This document shows positions 1 to 11,359 of a stretch of 64,000 nucleotides of DNA, piece after piece; the stretch's first letter is position 1, and each line of letters opens with the position of its first letter. The DNA is from Hydractinia symbiolongicarpus. Lineage: Eukaryota; Cnidaria; Hydrozoa; Anthoathecata; Hydractiniidae. The notes beneath the pieces were generated by a model that was given only the letters and a program-made list of their open reading frames with translations, was not told the origin of the DNA and did not search any database. The stretch covers positions 19,468,001 through 19,532,000 of the forward strand of contig NC_079883.1 in NCBI RefSeq assembly GCF_029227915.1, written 5' to 3'. Position numbers and translations under genes: made by a program.

Positions 1-1670
1 GAACTGCGAAATATATTTTTGTTGAATGAACCATAAAAGTTTTATAACTCACGTTTCATATTACCGTCTTGATAAAATATTCCAAGCAAGTTTTTTTGTT
101 GGTCGGTGTGTATCTCAACCACAACAGCTGAAATGTTGGAAGTAATCAAGAAAACATTAGGTCGTGTCACGTGTCACAATTAGCAGGCGCTTTATATGAT
201 ATGGTGTCTGCTCCAATTTATTTATAAGGCTTTCTAGGTCGTTTCGTAGTGATTGTTTTTTTCTACCGCTGCCTAAAAATTTGAAAGATCTCGCAACGTA
301 CATTTCTTTCCGGTTCCTTTCTCAATTTTCTGTTGAAGAAACCTTTTGTTACATTTTAACTTCAACAAATTTCCAACTTCATTTCTTTTTCCTCACTTGC
401 TTCCGTGCATTTAGCAGGAATTTGTACCTTTCCTAAAGATTAGATTAAGTTTATTCTATAATTATTTGTTGAAAAGAATACTGTGAACTAGATTGCTACA
501 CTGTACACTTTCATGACAATGTTCTTCACTCACTTCTTTTACGTATAAATGTTTATAAATCATTAAACGTATAAACCATCCTTAGAAATGCAGATTTTAA
601 TAAACATGCCCATCCTTGACGAAATGTGCTAAATGAGATTTACATTTTTTAAAGTTTAATTCAATTTCTTTAGTTTGATTTGTGATCTTCCGGCTTTTTT
701 TTACTTTTTTCGATTCTGTCACTATGAGCATCGTGCTCTTATTAAAAAACCATCGTGTACGCGCTTTTTTATAAGAATATACTCTATGAGAATATCGAGG
801 CTGAAAAATGGATCAAAAATTAGGAATATCCTAAGAACATGTCCAGGCTCTACTTTTTACTCTAGATATGAAAATTTGTTTCTTATTACATATCAAGTAA
901 ACTGAATTTCTTTGTCCGTCCAAAAGCAACAACGTAGTGTGTCCGGTACACGTAAAATTTACTCTAGAAAATTATAGCAATGTTATTATGTCAAGGCTGA
1001 TTATATGTTTTTTTGTGTAGCCATGCTAAGAATATTATTAAGAATATATGAGGGTGATTAAAAAAAATTAAGAAATTGAGGCTGAAACGAAAAACACTAT
1101 TCTTACAAAAAAATGTGTATTTCATTTTACGTCTTGTCATGTTTCAAGGCATCTTTTCAAAATAAGACCCACTAAAAATTTTCGCTTGCGAACCTAGGGG
1201 ACCCTGTCCCACCCTTTCTATATTCTTCAATAAGTTGCACTAGCGCTTAAATCTACCATTGTTTTTCCAAGCGACGCGCATTGTTTTTCCGACATTTAAA
1301 AAATCCGACATACCCGTCGCGAAAAAACTCCGATCTGGCGGCGAAATACACGTCAGTCGGCTTATCACGATATATTTAACGTATTTTGCTTTCCGCACTA
1401 TAAGGAGTTATCGAGGCATATTGAAAATAACGCTAAATGACGACCCAAACCCCTGTTTTGCGGAAAAAAGATGTCGTCTTAATAAAGGCCTAATCTGAGA
1501 GTCGGAAAATGGTTAATCATTGTCAGCCATTTTTTTAAGATTTTTTTCTGCAACACCTTTTTCTTGTGAAACAATATTATTTTACATCGACTCAGCACAG
1601 GCAGCAATATGTGACTGGGTCCTTTGTAGTGCGGAAAGGTAAAGTGCTATTCTGGGGTCACGGTATAAGT
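1..1670. other. Non-coding AT-rich stretch, no gene seen
   Basis: No coding region, RNA gene or clear repeat border could be supported here. Short open frames exist, but they have no recognisable domains and no splice-site support. Short degenerate phrases built around GAGGCTGAAA appear near 797 and 1,077. Similar phrases occur near 50,260 and 50,640, which suggests scattered remnants of one repeat family; this is a weak visual match only. Confidence 0.5.
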
Positions 1671-1674
1671 GACC

Positions 1675-1984
1675 TGATATATTTTATATGGCTAGCCTTA
1701 CAAATCCTGTCTATTATTTGCAGGAAAGGCCATAGCTTAGATAGAGAGTCCTAGAGTATTTAATGCTATGCAGATCCTATTAGTGTCCCGCTCTACCAGA
1801 CAACTCTCTGTAGCATCCAAAAGCCCACATAGTGTGTCATCTCCCCAATTTCTCTCACATGGCTTGGGTTAACCCGGGGCTATGGTAGCATTCAATCACC
1901 AATATTGAATTGCCGCTAAGAGGAATCGAACCCTGTTCTCCTGCACAAAGTGCCAGAGTTATAACCACCAAGCTATGGCGCTAT
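1675..1984 (-). mobile_element. tRNA-derived SINE, copy 1
   Basis: Read on the minus strand, the element starts with a tRNA-like head: an A-box-like TAGCTTGGTGGTTA and a B box GGTTCGATTCC about 40 bases later. A body of about 250 bases follows, containing CCGGGTTAACCCAAGCCATG and TAAATACTCTAGGACTCT. A second copy lies at 24,106-24,455 on the plus strand and matches along the whole length with scattered substitutions. The shared head and body across two unlinked sites define it as a SINE family. It would be transcribed by RNA polymerase III from the internal promoter and moved by a partner LINE (general SINE knowledge). The parent tRNA species was not determined. Confidence 0.85.
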
Positions 1985-2487
1985 TGAAAACGGCTAACTA
2001 TTCTGTTACTGGCTAATTATCAGTTCTCCTTGTGCCTAATTTGCTTGAAAATCTTTCTTGAAATCACCCAAAGTATCACAAAATATTCTTCTAAGATTTC
2101 TTAGAAATTACTTGATTTTTAAAAATCTCACGAAAAGGACCATCGATTTTTCAAATCCACAAATTTATTGTGTGTGTACCCTTTTATGTTTCAACTTGTT
2201 GAATTCAATTTGTCAATTTGTCAAACAAAACAATGACCAATCAGTTTCCTCAAAAGGAAAACTTGCAACTAATCCGACGCCCCGAAAGAAATTCAAATTT
2301 GAGAATTTGAATCAAAAAAGAATAATAAACAATAAGTTAAATTTAATAAATCGATTTTAACAAAATAAATCCTGTATTGTCCACAGGTTTCAAAATCATG
2401 CATCGCCTGCTTAATATGTTACTTGTTTAACAAAGATCTCAAAAGCTGGCCTGATTAAATTTATATACATATTTATATATATAATAT

Positions 2488-2970
2488 ACCTGTGCATCAC
2501 ATCCCATGGATTTGTATCTTTGTTTTAAATTCTCTTTTTAAATCAAAGAGGCAAAGAGAGGTTAAAGAGACAATATTTAAACAACCTGGTTTTAATGCAG
2601 TTTATGGTAAAATTGCATTCTTGTTTCTTATTTTTAAAAGGTACTTTCTTTTTCAGATTAGCTGTTATCAAACCATGCACCATCAGCATTATCTAAAAAT
2701 TTTCAACAAGAGAGTAAATTTTGAAGGCCTAAATATGCATTTATTGCTGAATTAATAAACAATGAACTACTTCATCATTCAAATTGAGCTCGTTCAGAAG
2801 TTATTACATTCGAATCGTCAAGTTTCTACATAGCAAGACTTGTTTTCTGGAATTTCCAGAATTTTCCTGATCACTTTTAAAAATATTCAGTTAAAGTTTT
2901 AACTGTTATTTTAGAATACTTTATGTGGCTATGTAAAATTTTTATTTTTCATTTATTGAGTTGTATTTTA
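2488..2970 (+). repeat. Dispersed repeat A, copy 1
   Basis: About 480 bases here match 53,593-54,090 in the same orientation, with substitutions and small indels. Shared landmarks include TTTAAACAACCTGGTTTTAA, CAAACCATGCACCATCAGCA and CATTCGAATCGTCAAGTTT. Both copies carry a similar open frame of about 90 codons, but the frame ends differ and no domain is recognisable, so it is not called a gene. The family could be a non-autonomous transposon or an old duplication. No terminal repeats were identified. Confidence 0.8.
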
Positions 2971-3759
2971 CCTTTGCAGGTTAGTTGAGAATTGTGGTAC
3001 TCGTGATTGGTATTATTTTAAAACCAACTAGTCTAAAGATTAAAGAAACTTTTAAAACTAGCTATTTATATAAAAAGCCCTTATTTTACTTGGAAAATTA
3101 GGAAAATAAATAAGAAATTTTTGGAACTAAAAACATGAAATTTCAGCCTACAAATAAGAAACTTTTAGAACCAGGCCCTTTGCCAAGTTTCTTATAAAAA
3201 AAAAAAAACGTATAGTGTATTAATAATTGTTTATCTTATGAAGTCTATTTCATATTTCTGTACATGTTCTTTTTCTTGCATCGACAGATTTTCATTACCA
3301 TATTTTGGTTGATCTATTAGTCATAGAAACCCAAACTGCCAGCAATTTACATCGCGGTGCTTGACCCTTTCAAGGAACCGAGAAAAGATTGGATTGTGTG
3401 TTCAAAACGACATGTTTTCTTGTTGTTGTTTAGTCAAAAAAATTAATGTATTTTCAGGTTTTGGGGGGAAATTGGATTATTTCAGACTTAGAAGAATAGA
3501 AAAAATAGATTTTAAGATATACAAAGATTTTTAATGCCAATACAAGAAGAAATATTAAAAACCTAGAAAAAAAAAATGAAAGTACGTTTTTATTTTGAAA
3601 TGCCAACAAACTCAACACATGCTGATAAAAAATATACCTATCTATAGTACACCATGTTTAACATCTAAAAAAATCAGTTATATTCTCTTGTCTCTTGTTG
3701 TTCGTTATCTTTTTTCTAGTTTAGTTTTTATTGAATACAATGTTTTTCTTTCATGTTCA

Positions 3760-5275
3760 TCGATTAGGCTTAAATTTATCAATTTATCCATCATCGGCAA
3801 TGCTTCGACATCGCTTCTTCTTTGATTTCTATCTCTTTGGCATCATATTTTTCGTCGCTTATCAAAACAATGCTGGTTTCCTCCTCGCCTTCGTTTGCAT
3901 TTTTAATATAATAGTCGACACATTCTTGGACTGATCTTATTTTCCGGTCAACCATGTCGAAATTTATTGCTGGTGATGCGCTGCATATCGATACGTCAAA
4001 ATCATTGTATTCTTCCGCTGTTATGTCATCTTTAAAATCATTTGTCAGCTCCCCGAAAAGCGCGGTGAATTCTTCGTCGATTTTTTTCTCTTCACTTTTA
4101 ATGGTTTTCTCTGAAATACTACATTTACCAAAACAGTTCTGAATAGTCCCGATCGTAACTTCTTTCCAAGAATCTGCGACCCATTAGATAGCTTAAAAGG
4201 ATGTCAAATTCTTTCACGATCTCGGGTGCCAATAAACTATCTTTAGTACGCGTAATGACGTGACGCATGAGCTTTTTTCGGTATTTAGTCTTAAAGCTTT
4301 AAATAAGTCCAGCATTCAAGAACTGCAATCTTGATGTGGTATTTATTGGAAGAAATAAAACTTTTATGTTACTGTATTTACCAATCAGTGAGGGTGGGTG
4401 AACTGTCGTGTTATCTAAGAATAAAATGACTTTTCTATCTTCACGAACCATCTGGCGGTTTAGGTTTTTAAGAACCTTCTTTATTATTATTTTAACCTGT
4501 ATCTATAATTTGGGATCCTTTAGGATATCAGCTGCCCTAGCAAGAAGAAATGGTCGTGGTTTCTTGCTTTGCAATATTACTATTAGCTTTCCCACTTTTT
4601 CTTAATCCGCACTAACAAAAAATGCAACAGTGATTCTTTGTTTGGATTTCTTTCCACCTTTAGCTTTCTTTCCTTTTAAAGCCAACCCTTTGGTTGATTA
4701 AGTTTTGAAAAAGCATCCACTTTCATCCGTGTTTCAGATGTCTTTCAGTTCGTAGCCTTAACATAACTCCTTTAATCTTTCCATCCAAGATTTAACAGTT
4801 GTTTCCGATACATCAAGAGATTCTCCACAGGTCTGGTCATTCCCTTATCCCGTGTGTCAGCTTTCATTGATCAAGCCGTCCTTCTGATGCCTTGAAGGAC
4901 TCCAATTCAGGCATGTTAAGGGGTTCGCCTTGATGTTATTTGGGCTCCGCTCACATAAATACCAGATTGTTCACATTTTTTATACCAAAATAAAAGAATG
5001 TCATTATTGGCTTGAATTTAATGGCTTTCTTTGTTCACATATTTATACCCCTTTCCTTGAAGTTTTTATAGTCTTCTCTTCACTTTTTTACATTCTTTAC
5101 GATATTGGCAACTTGTGTCTTTCCAATTTTGAATTTGTCAGCAATTACTCTGCAACTAAAGTTTCGCTTCCTAACTTTATCCAAAATATTTATCTTCTCA
5201 TCTGATGTAAGACATTATTTATCTAGTTTTCTTCTCCCTTTTCCGAACTGATCGACGCCATACTGAAATGTTTAC
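3760..5275 (-). pseudogene. pogo/Tigger-like (CENP-B/jerky type) transposase relic
   Basis: On the minus strand, broken reading frames follow the order of a pogo-type DDE transposase. A Psq/CENP-B-type helix-turn-helix lies near 5,100-5,200 (phrase ADKFKIGKTQVANIVKN). A second DNA-binding segment is near 4,780-4,850 (SLDVSETTVKSWMERLKEL). The DDE domain follows: first Asp in TDESGCF near 4,720, then KGGKKSKQRITVAFF near 4,630, and second Asp in VILFLDNTTVHPP near 4,390-4,430. Next comes a segment ending NTTSRLQFLNAGLI near 4,320, then an acidic C-terminal tail to about 3,760. Several stops and frameshifts interrupt it, so it is inactive. The 5' side of the element may extend into 5,300-6,240. 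Ends were not resolved. Confidence 0.85.
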
Positions 5276-6950
5276 CTTTTACAGAACAAAGCAAACCTAA
5301 ATTCAAAATATCTCCAACCCACAAGATTAACAGTTACTGCATTACACTGTAACCTTTTAGTGAGCTTTGCGACGAAGTGAATTGTGAAAATCGAATTTTC
5401 GCGAAATAAAAGCATTCGAATGTCAAATTTGAAGACAGATATTTTGTTTTGTCTTGTTAGGTTTTGTTTTCGTACATCATGTCATCTTTGTCGGCTGTAA
5501 AATAACAAACATGATCCCAGGTGACATGTAAAGATTGATTCCCATCATTATCGACAAGACCTTGAAATCTACAATTTTTCTTCATTTACGAGAGGCTACC
5601 ATGTCTACGTGGATATTTGGAGTGCATTAATTGGAGAAACTTTGAAATCCAGCAGAGAATCGACAAATGAAAAAGATGAAAATGCTGTTAAATTACAAAC
5701 ATGGATTTTCTAGAAAAGAAAGTTATTGTAGAGAACATCCCAAATACATTTTAAAAGCTTCATCCATGTTCTTAACCCTACCTCATACCTTCTTACCTTA
5801 AGTTGTTGGTAAAAAAATTAACCGTGGAGGAGGATATGAACTGGAAATCACAGTTAATTATCGTTTTATGGGGCCTGCAAAAGCATTAAGTGACTGTTGA
5901 AAAAGATAGAGGAAGCAGAAAACGAACTGAATGATTGTATTAATGTTTAAAGTAATAAAGTGAACAAAAAAAGTTGATAAAACGAGAATTCTTTACCTTG
6001 ACCAATAAAACCAATAAAAACTTTCAAAAATTTCTCGAGGCGGCCGCAATTAAAAAAGAAAAAATCGCCAAAAAAGCCTTTTGGTGAAAAAAAAATGCGT
6101 CCGTTGATTGGAGTGTCCGCTCATTGCTTGTCCGCTAAAGTTTTCTATGAAACTTGGACTCATCCGCTTTTTAGAGTGATCGTTAATTAGAGAAACAACT
6201 GTATTTCCCATATCACTATTTCCTGTATCCTTGCGCACCTGTTAGTATAGAGTAATAAACTTTATTTGGACGGGGGTTATTGCTATAATAATATGTGTGA
6301 TTATAATGGCATTTTTGATAACAAAGCCCCTGGTTTTTAATTTGGCTCACGAGTATTAATTCTTTGCTTATAGTTGAACAGAATTAAAAGGAATTAAAAA
6401 TCTTGCGATTGACGACGAACGTTGAAAAGTTGAAGATGTTTAAAAGGGAGGTGAAGAAATAAAATCTTGCGTAAACTTCCGTATTTGCCGTAGGTTCGAA
6501 GCCCACCTGGGTCAAAAAAAATGAGAAAAAGAAATTGTCACTTTCAACTACCCGACTACTGCGGCAGTAATTAAAAGTATTTATTTTCAAATTTTCGCGC
6601 GCAGAAATTTTCGCGATTTTGGCCCCTTTTCGCAAAAATTTAGAAATTTAACCTGAAATTCGCGAAAGTTATTTTCGCAAAAAATCAACTTTTTTTAAAA
6701 ATCGCGAAATTTTTTTCCAAGTTTTAAAAGCCAAAAACTGTTATATGGCGAGGACTCCGAGGACAAGGGTAGAAATAATAGAATCAAAATAAAAAAAATT
6801 AATCAGCCCGGAAAATGGCTCTAAAACTTTAACTCTAAACATGGCTTCAAAGCCTGACTCAATATGGGAAATCAGCTACAAATCGAAAAACGGAAGGGCT
6901 TGAATATCTTCGTATCGGAATTTCAAATTTTAAGACAAAAAACGAAACCG
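5276..6950. other. Transposon-flank and TTCGCGAA-rich non-coding DNA
   Basis: No gene is supported. Positions 6,050-6,240 contain phrases such as TTAATTAGAGAAACAACTG and TCCGCT that look like pogo/Tc1-type terminal sequence and may belong to the relic to the left. From about 6,590 to 6,725 the sequence is dense in TTCGCGAAA-like palindromes, typical of a decayed short inverted-repeat element. A B-box-like GGTTCGAAGCC lies near 6,490 on the plus strand without a clear A box. Confidence 0.45.
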
Positions 6951-6959
6951 GGATCGTCG

Positions 6960-7170
6960 CATCAGATGCACCGCGGGCTCTAATCCACTGAGCCACGTCG
7001 TCGGCAAAAGGATTCGTGAGAATCCAGACAACTTTGGTATTTCGGCTAACAAGCCTTCGTCAGCGGATACCAGAGCCAGTATTGCACGGGTTTGCCCGTC
7101 GCAGCTAAGCTACCATTTTGCGTGACAGACAGAGACAGACGTATACGGGCATTATAATATAGATTATAAT
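6960..7170 (-). mobile_element. Possible tRNA-related SINE fragment
   Basis: On the minus strand, TGGCTCAGTGGATTAGAGC near 6,983-7,001 resembles a tRNA A-box region. No canonical B box follows at the expected spacing. On the plus strand the segment runs into GACAGACAGAGACAGACG and then AT-rich sequence near 7,120-7,175, which looks like a repeat boundary. A head without a good B box could be a decayed SINE or chance similarity, so this stays tentative. Confidence 0.35.
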
Positions 7171-7897
7171 ATAGATACAACATACTGCACGAGAGATAAA
7201 AATAAAAAAAATCGTAAAAATACTTATAGTGGACCCAGACTAGATCCACTTTAAAACGATTTAACATCAAACTTTTCTTAAAGTGGACCCAAAACCAAAA
7301 GTTTTTTTTGGAAAAATTCTACCAGAAGTAGAATTCGTGAAATTTCGAGATTTTTATCCTCGCAAAAGTTTTTGCCCTAAAGTAAGCAAGATTCGATACC
7401 TGCATGAATTGCAGTTCTTAACAGCGATGAGCAGTTTCAAAATTACTGAAGTGCAGTAGTAAACATTGAACGCCATCTTTGCTTGCTCAAAAAAGATTAT
7501 GACCGTCAACGTCTGTGTTATGCGAGCAAGTTTACGTATATCATACGTCTATTAACAGACAACAATTAATTTCGTAACAAAACGCAGAATTACATTCAAG
7601 TTTTATTCACGTTTATAATACATATTCCTAATACATATTCTTTTGAACGGGACAAACCGTGTTTGTCCGCTCTCGCATACTTCCAAACGAACAACTCAAT
7701 ATTTCATGCAATACAATTAAAAATATTATCAACCAAAGAATGGTAACAAACATTTATTTTTTCTGCGGTGAAAAGAAAACCAAAATGAGGTTGTAATTCT
7801 TTAACTGGTATGCGTAATAATTTTCAAAACTCTAAAAAAACATACCTGGCAACCAAAATATTGATAATTTGACCACACATTGCGCGCTTGATAAGTG

Positions 7898-8155
7898 AAA
7901 GTCTGCAGAAGTAGACCTTTTATAAGTAGAAGTCTGCAGAAGTAGACCTTTTATAAGTAGAAGTCTGCAGAAGTACACCTTTTATAAGTAGAAGTCTGCA
8001 TAATTGGAGCTTTTATAAAATGGAAGTCTGCAGAAGTGGAGCTTTTATAAAATGGAAGTCTGCATAATTGGAGCTTTCATAAAATGGAAGTCTGCAGAAG
8101 TGGAGCTTTTATAAAATAGAAGTCTGCAGAAGTGGAGCTTTTATAAAACGGAAGC
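7898..8155. repeat. 31-32 bp minisatellite, about 8 copies
   Basis: Tandem units begin GAAGTCTGCAGAAGTAGACC and continue with TTTTATAAGTA or TTTTATAAAATG. Period is 31 bp in the first units and 32 bp in later ones, and two sub-variants (GCAGAAGTGGAG and GCATAATTGGAG) alternate. Related single phrases continue to about 8,275 (AAGTGGAATCCTC, AGTAGAACTTTCC), which suggests the array grew out of a degenerate transposon end. Confidence 0.9.
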
Positions 8156-8895
8156 ATTTTTCCGGCACTTTGGGTTTGATATATAAACCTCACTTTTTTA
8201 GTCGAATAAGTGGAATCCTCGATTAGTGGACTTTTAGATAAGCAGAACTACCACATAAGTAGAACTTTCCGCAACAACCATCGTTTGAATTATTTTTACG
8301 TGTGCTGGCAAAACAAAAGAGGTTCAACGCTGCGCAATAAAAATTTCGGGAGTGAAAGGAAAGGAATAATTCAAATATTTTGAATCAAAGACACGTCTTC
8401 TTTTTATGTCTCTTAACTTTAAATGAGATTTTTTGAAAATTTATCGAATCAGACTATTTTATCCCTTAAAATTAATTTTAGGAAGATCCCTGGTTTATCT
8501 ATCAACATTTTTGTTACAACAGATACGAGCGAATACACACTACGATGGAGAAAATGTAGCGGGAGCAAGTACGAAAAGAAGAACTGTAAACATTCATTAG
8601 TGAAAAAAGATATGTTTAACACACGTGTCCTTAGTTTCCAAAATTTTCAAATTTACTAATATTTTGCGAGTTAGGAGTTAAAGTACCTATAATCTCATGT
8701 TAAGAAAAACTGTTTTTTATAAATAAAAAAGGACGTACATTGTCTTGCAAGTCTTGAAGTTGAAGGCTTTACTTTTAACATTGAAATATCGTGAATCCTA
8801 TTTCTTTTATTTTTCTCACTTTCTTTTTTTATTATTCGTAAATGGCCCGTTTCCCTCAAAATCCGTCAAATGAAATATCTCCTTCGTTCCCATTG

Positions 8896-9066
8896 GGGGT
8901 TCCACTCATCAGGCGCATACGGTATTTTGAGGGTTCCACTTATCAGGCGCATATTGTATTTTGGGGGTTCCACTTATCAGGCGCATACTGTATTTTGGGG
9001 GTTCCACTTATCAGGCGCATACTGTATTTTGGGAGTTCCACTTATCAGGCACATGCTGTATTTTGG
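8896..9066. repeat. 34 bp minisatellite, 5 copies
   Basis: Five head-to-tail units of 34 bp contain GGTTCCACTTATCAGGCGCA followed by TACTGTATTTTGG, with few substitutions. GGTTCC starts recur near 8,898, 8,932, 8,966 and 9,000; the last unit begins AGTTCC. The period is not a multiple of three, so the open frames across it are coincidental. Confidence 0.92.
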
Positions 9067-9220
9067 CAAACTTTCTTTTACTTTTACAAATTACTTAATG
9101 CGAATTTACGCATTGCCACATTTGAGACTACAACTGTTTTAAGATGTCCTAAGTGCAACTAAAGGGATATCTCCACTTATGTACTACAAATGTTGTGAAC
9201 TATCACTTCGAGAATATTTT

Positions 9221-11359
9221 TCACAAGTTGGACTTATTTGCGGGTTCATGGGTAGGAACATCCGGCAATAAGGCTTCAATAGCTTCGCATGAAGAGGTTT
9301 TAACTTCTTCACTTTGTTCTGTTTCTTCTTGATCAGAGATTTTATATTTATTACCAATACTTTGTTTCAATTTCTCACCTTGAGTCGAATCACCTAAGCT
9401 TGAAGGGCTTTTCCACGGTACATTCTCCTTAGTAGGCGATGTTTCTATGGCGACACTAGCATCTGAGGCAGCTACTATAGATTCTTCAATCTCATCAGGC
9501 ACTTTGGAAGCATCATTATCACTTACCTCAACACTCTCGTGCTCTTCCGATTCATTTAAATCTGAAATTTTCTCCACAAAAGCATTCTCCTGTGCATCAA
9601 CATCTAAGAGTTCTTCTTTTTCTTTCTCAGGGGTATCGGATGTATCGCAGTTCTGTAACTTGTCTTTTTCACTGGGATCGCTGGGTGAAGCATCGGTTGC
9701 TGTAGAAGGTATCGATAAAACTTTCACGGCAGGTTCGGCTTCAGGGGAAATAGTTTCTGCACCCAAATATGTTTTGTCTGACGTAAGGTTTTCATTAGTC
9801 TTTGACTCGTCATCCTCACTGTGATTACGCGGGGGAGGTATTTCATTGACGAATAACTCGTTCTTCATTGCTGCTGATTTTTTTCCTGTTGGGGATGTTT
9901 CCGCTGCAACATAAGCATCAGAAGTAGGTAATTTTTTTTCTTCACCCTTTCTTTTATTGAAAGTTTCAGGAGCAGCACCATCTTTTGCTGCCATCTCTGG
10001 AGTCGATGTTTTCATCGCACAGACTGCATTCGATGAAGCAACAGTGTCAGATTTCGAATTTTTTTCTTTCGACATAGAATCTTTAGAAGTATCGTCCAGT
10101 TGTTTTTGCAACTTATAATCTTCATTCGAATTTTTTTTCTTGTTTTCGAGTTTCGGTGTCGTTTCCGTCGGGATAAAAGACAAGGCAGTAGGGTTTAAAT
10201 TTGCTTTTTTAGGAGAAAATACGGGTGCGAGAGGATTAAATGCGAATGGTTTTTCGATTTCTTTTCCGCTTGTTGGTTGGTTGCTTCCAATTGTTGTATC
10301 GTCACTTTTTAGCAGAGTAGTAGCGTTTCTGTTACTATTCTCCATTGTTGTATCGTCACTTTTTAGCGGACTGGAAGCGTTTCTTTTACTCTCTCTCATT
10401 GTTGTATCGTCACTTTTTACCGGACTGGAAGCGTTTCTGTTGCTTTTCTCCACTGTTGCATCGTCACTTTTTACCGGACTGAAAGCGTTTCTTTTACTTT
10501 TCTCCATTGTTGCATCGTCACTTTTTACCGGACTGGAAGCGTTTCTGTTGCTTTTCTCCATTGTTGCATCGTCACTTTTTACCGGACTGGAAGCGTTTCT
10601 TTTACTTTTCTCCATTGTTGTATCGTCACTTTTTACCGAACTGGAAGCGTTTCTTTTACTCTCTCTCATTGTTGTATCGTCACTTTTTAGCGGACTGGAA
10701 GCGTTTCTTTTACTCTCTCTCATTGTTGTATCGTCACTTTTTACCGGACTGGAAGCGTTTCTGTTGCTTTTCTCCATTGTTGCATCGTCACTTTTTACCG
10801 GACTGAAAGCGTTTCTTTTAATCTCTCTCATTGTTGTATCGTCACTTTTTACCGGACTGGAAGCGTTTCTTTTACTCTCTCTCATTGTTGTATCGTCACT
10901 TTTTACCGGACTGGAAGCGTTTTTGTTGCTTTTCTCCATTGTTGCATCGTCACTTTTTACCGGACTGGAAGCGTTTCTTTTACTTTTCTCCATTGTTGTA
11001 TCGTCACTTTTTACCGGACTGGAAGCGTTTCTTTTACTTTTCTCCATTGTTGTATCGTCACTTTTTACCGGGCTGGAAGCGTTTCTTTTACTCTCTCTCA
11101 TTGTTGTATCGTCACTTTTTACCGGACTGGAAGCGTTTCTTTTACTCTCTCTCATTGTTGTATCGTCACTTTTTGGTTTGCAGAAACCTTGAGCAGCGCT
11201 GTCTTTTGCAACGCCAGATTTCTTAGGTATGCTATCCTTCTGTTGTGTACTGTCACTTCCAAACAGGTTTTGGAGAGTGGTATCTTTGTTTTCGCAGGGC
11301 GTATTGACTTCTTTTTCTTTTAACTTTTTTTCATCGGGATTTAAGTTAGAAATTTCCAT
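9221..11359 (-). CDS. Ser/Lys-rich low-complexity protein with 18-residue SPxK repeats
   Basis: The open frame encodes 712 residues. An N-terminal charged segment (1-62) is followed by sixteen tandem 18-residue repeats at about 63-350, typified by KSDDTTMRESKRNASSPV, and a partial seventeenth. Fourteen repeats end S-P-V or S-P-L followed by the next repeat's Lys, giving S-P-x-K, the full consensus for proline-directed CDK-type kinases (family knowledge). Residues about 360-712 are acidic and Ser/Thr/Glu-rich with no recognised domain, signal peptide or membrane segment. The Met chosen is the first in frame after an upstream in-frame TGA; an acceptor-like TTTTAG just before it means an upstream exon is possible. 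A nuclear or cytoskeletal scaffold regulated by phosphorylation is a guess. Composition and lack of stops over 2.1 kb favour a real gene. I do not recognise the family. Confidence 0.7.
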   Translation of the reverse strand: MEISNLNPDEKKLKEKEVNTPCENKDTTLQNLFGSDSTQQKDSIPKKSGVAKDSAAQGFCKPKSDDTTMRESKRNASSPVKSDDTTMRESKRNASSPVKSDDTTMEKSKRNASSPVKSDDTTMEKSKRNASSPVKSDDATMEKSNKNASSPVKSDDTTMRESKRNASSPVKSDDTTMREIKRNAFSPVKSDDATMEKSNRNASSPVKSDDTTMRESKRNASSPLKSDDTTMRESKRNASSSVKSDDTTMEKSKRNASSPVKSDDATMEKSNRNASSPVKSDDATMEKSKRNAFSPVKSDDATVEKSNRNASSPVKSDDTTMRESKRNASSPLKSDDTTMENSNRNATTLLKSDDTTIGSNQPTSGKEIEKPFAFNPLAPVFSPKKANLNPTALSFIPTETTPKLENKKKNSNEDYKLQKQLDDTSKDSMSKEKNSKSDTVASSNAVCAMKTSTPEMAAKDGAAPETFNKRKGEEKKLPTSDAYVAAETSPTGKKSAAMKNELFVNEIPPPRNHSEDDESKTNENLTSDKTYLGAETISPEAEPAVKVLSIPSTATDASPSDPSEKDKLQNCDTSDTPEKEKEELLDVDAQENAFVEKISDLNESEEHESVEVSDNDASKVPDEIEESIVAASDASVAIETSPTKENVPWKSPSSLGDSTQGEKLKQSIGNKYKISDQEETEQSEEVKTSSCEAIEALLPDVPTHEPANKSNL
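10286..11173. repeat. 54 bp coding minisatellite
   Basis: This is the DNA counterpart of the 18-residue repeats in the gene at 9,221-11,359. Units are 54 bp, so copy-number change keeps the reading frame. Units fall into interleaved types (TMRES, TMEKS, ATMEKSN), which suggests block duplication. The opposite strand is also open across the array as a by-product of the 54-bp period and is not a gene. Confidence 0.92.

Noticed and set aside
6034-6048. CTCGAG and GCGGCCGC adjoining, like an XhoI-NotI cloning linker
   Set aside because: Only about 14 bases, flanked on both sides by AT-rich genomic-type sequence with no vector features; chance or a natural repeat is as likely. Read mapping would settle it.
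7898-9066. CRISPR-like arrays
   Set aside because: Units are contiguous without unique spacers, and the genome is eukaryotic.
10140-11226. Long plus-strand hydrophobic repeat frames opposite the SPxK gene
   Set aside because: Shadows produced by the 54-bp coding repeat; the minus frame is longer, complete and better composed.
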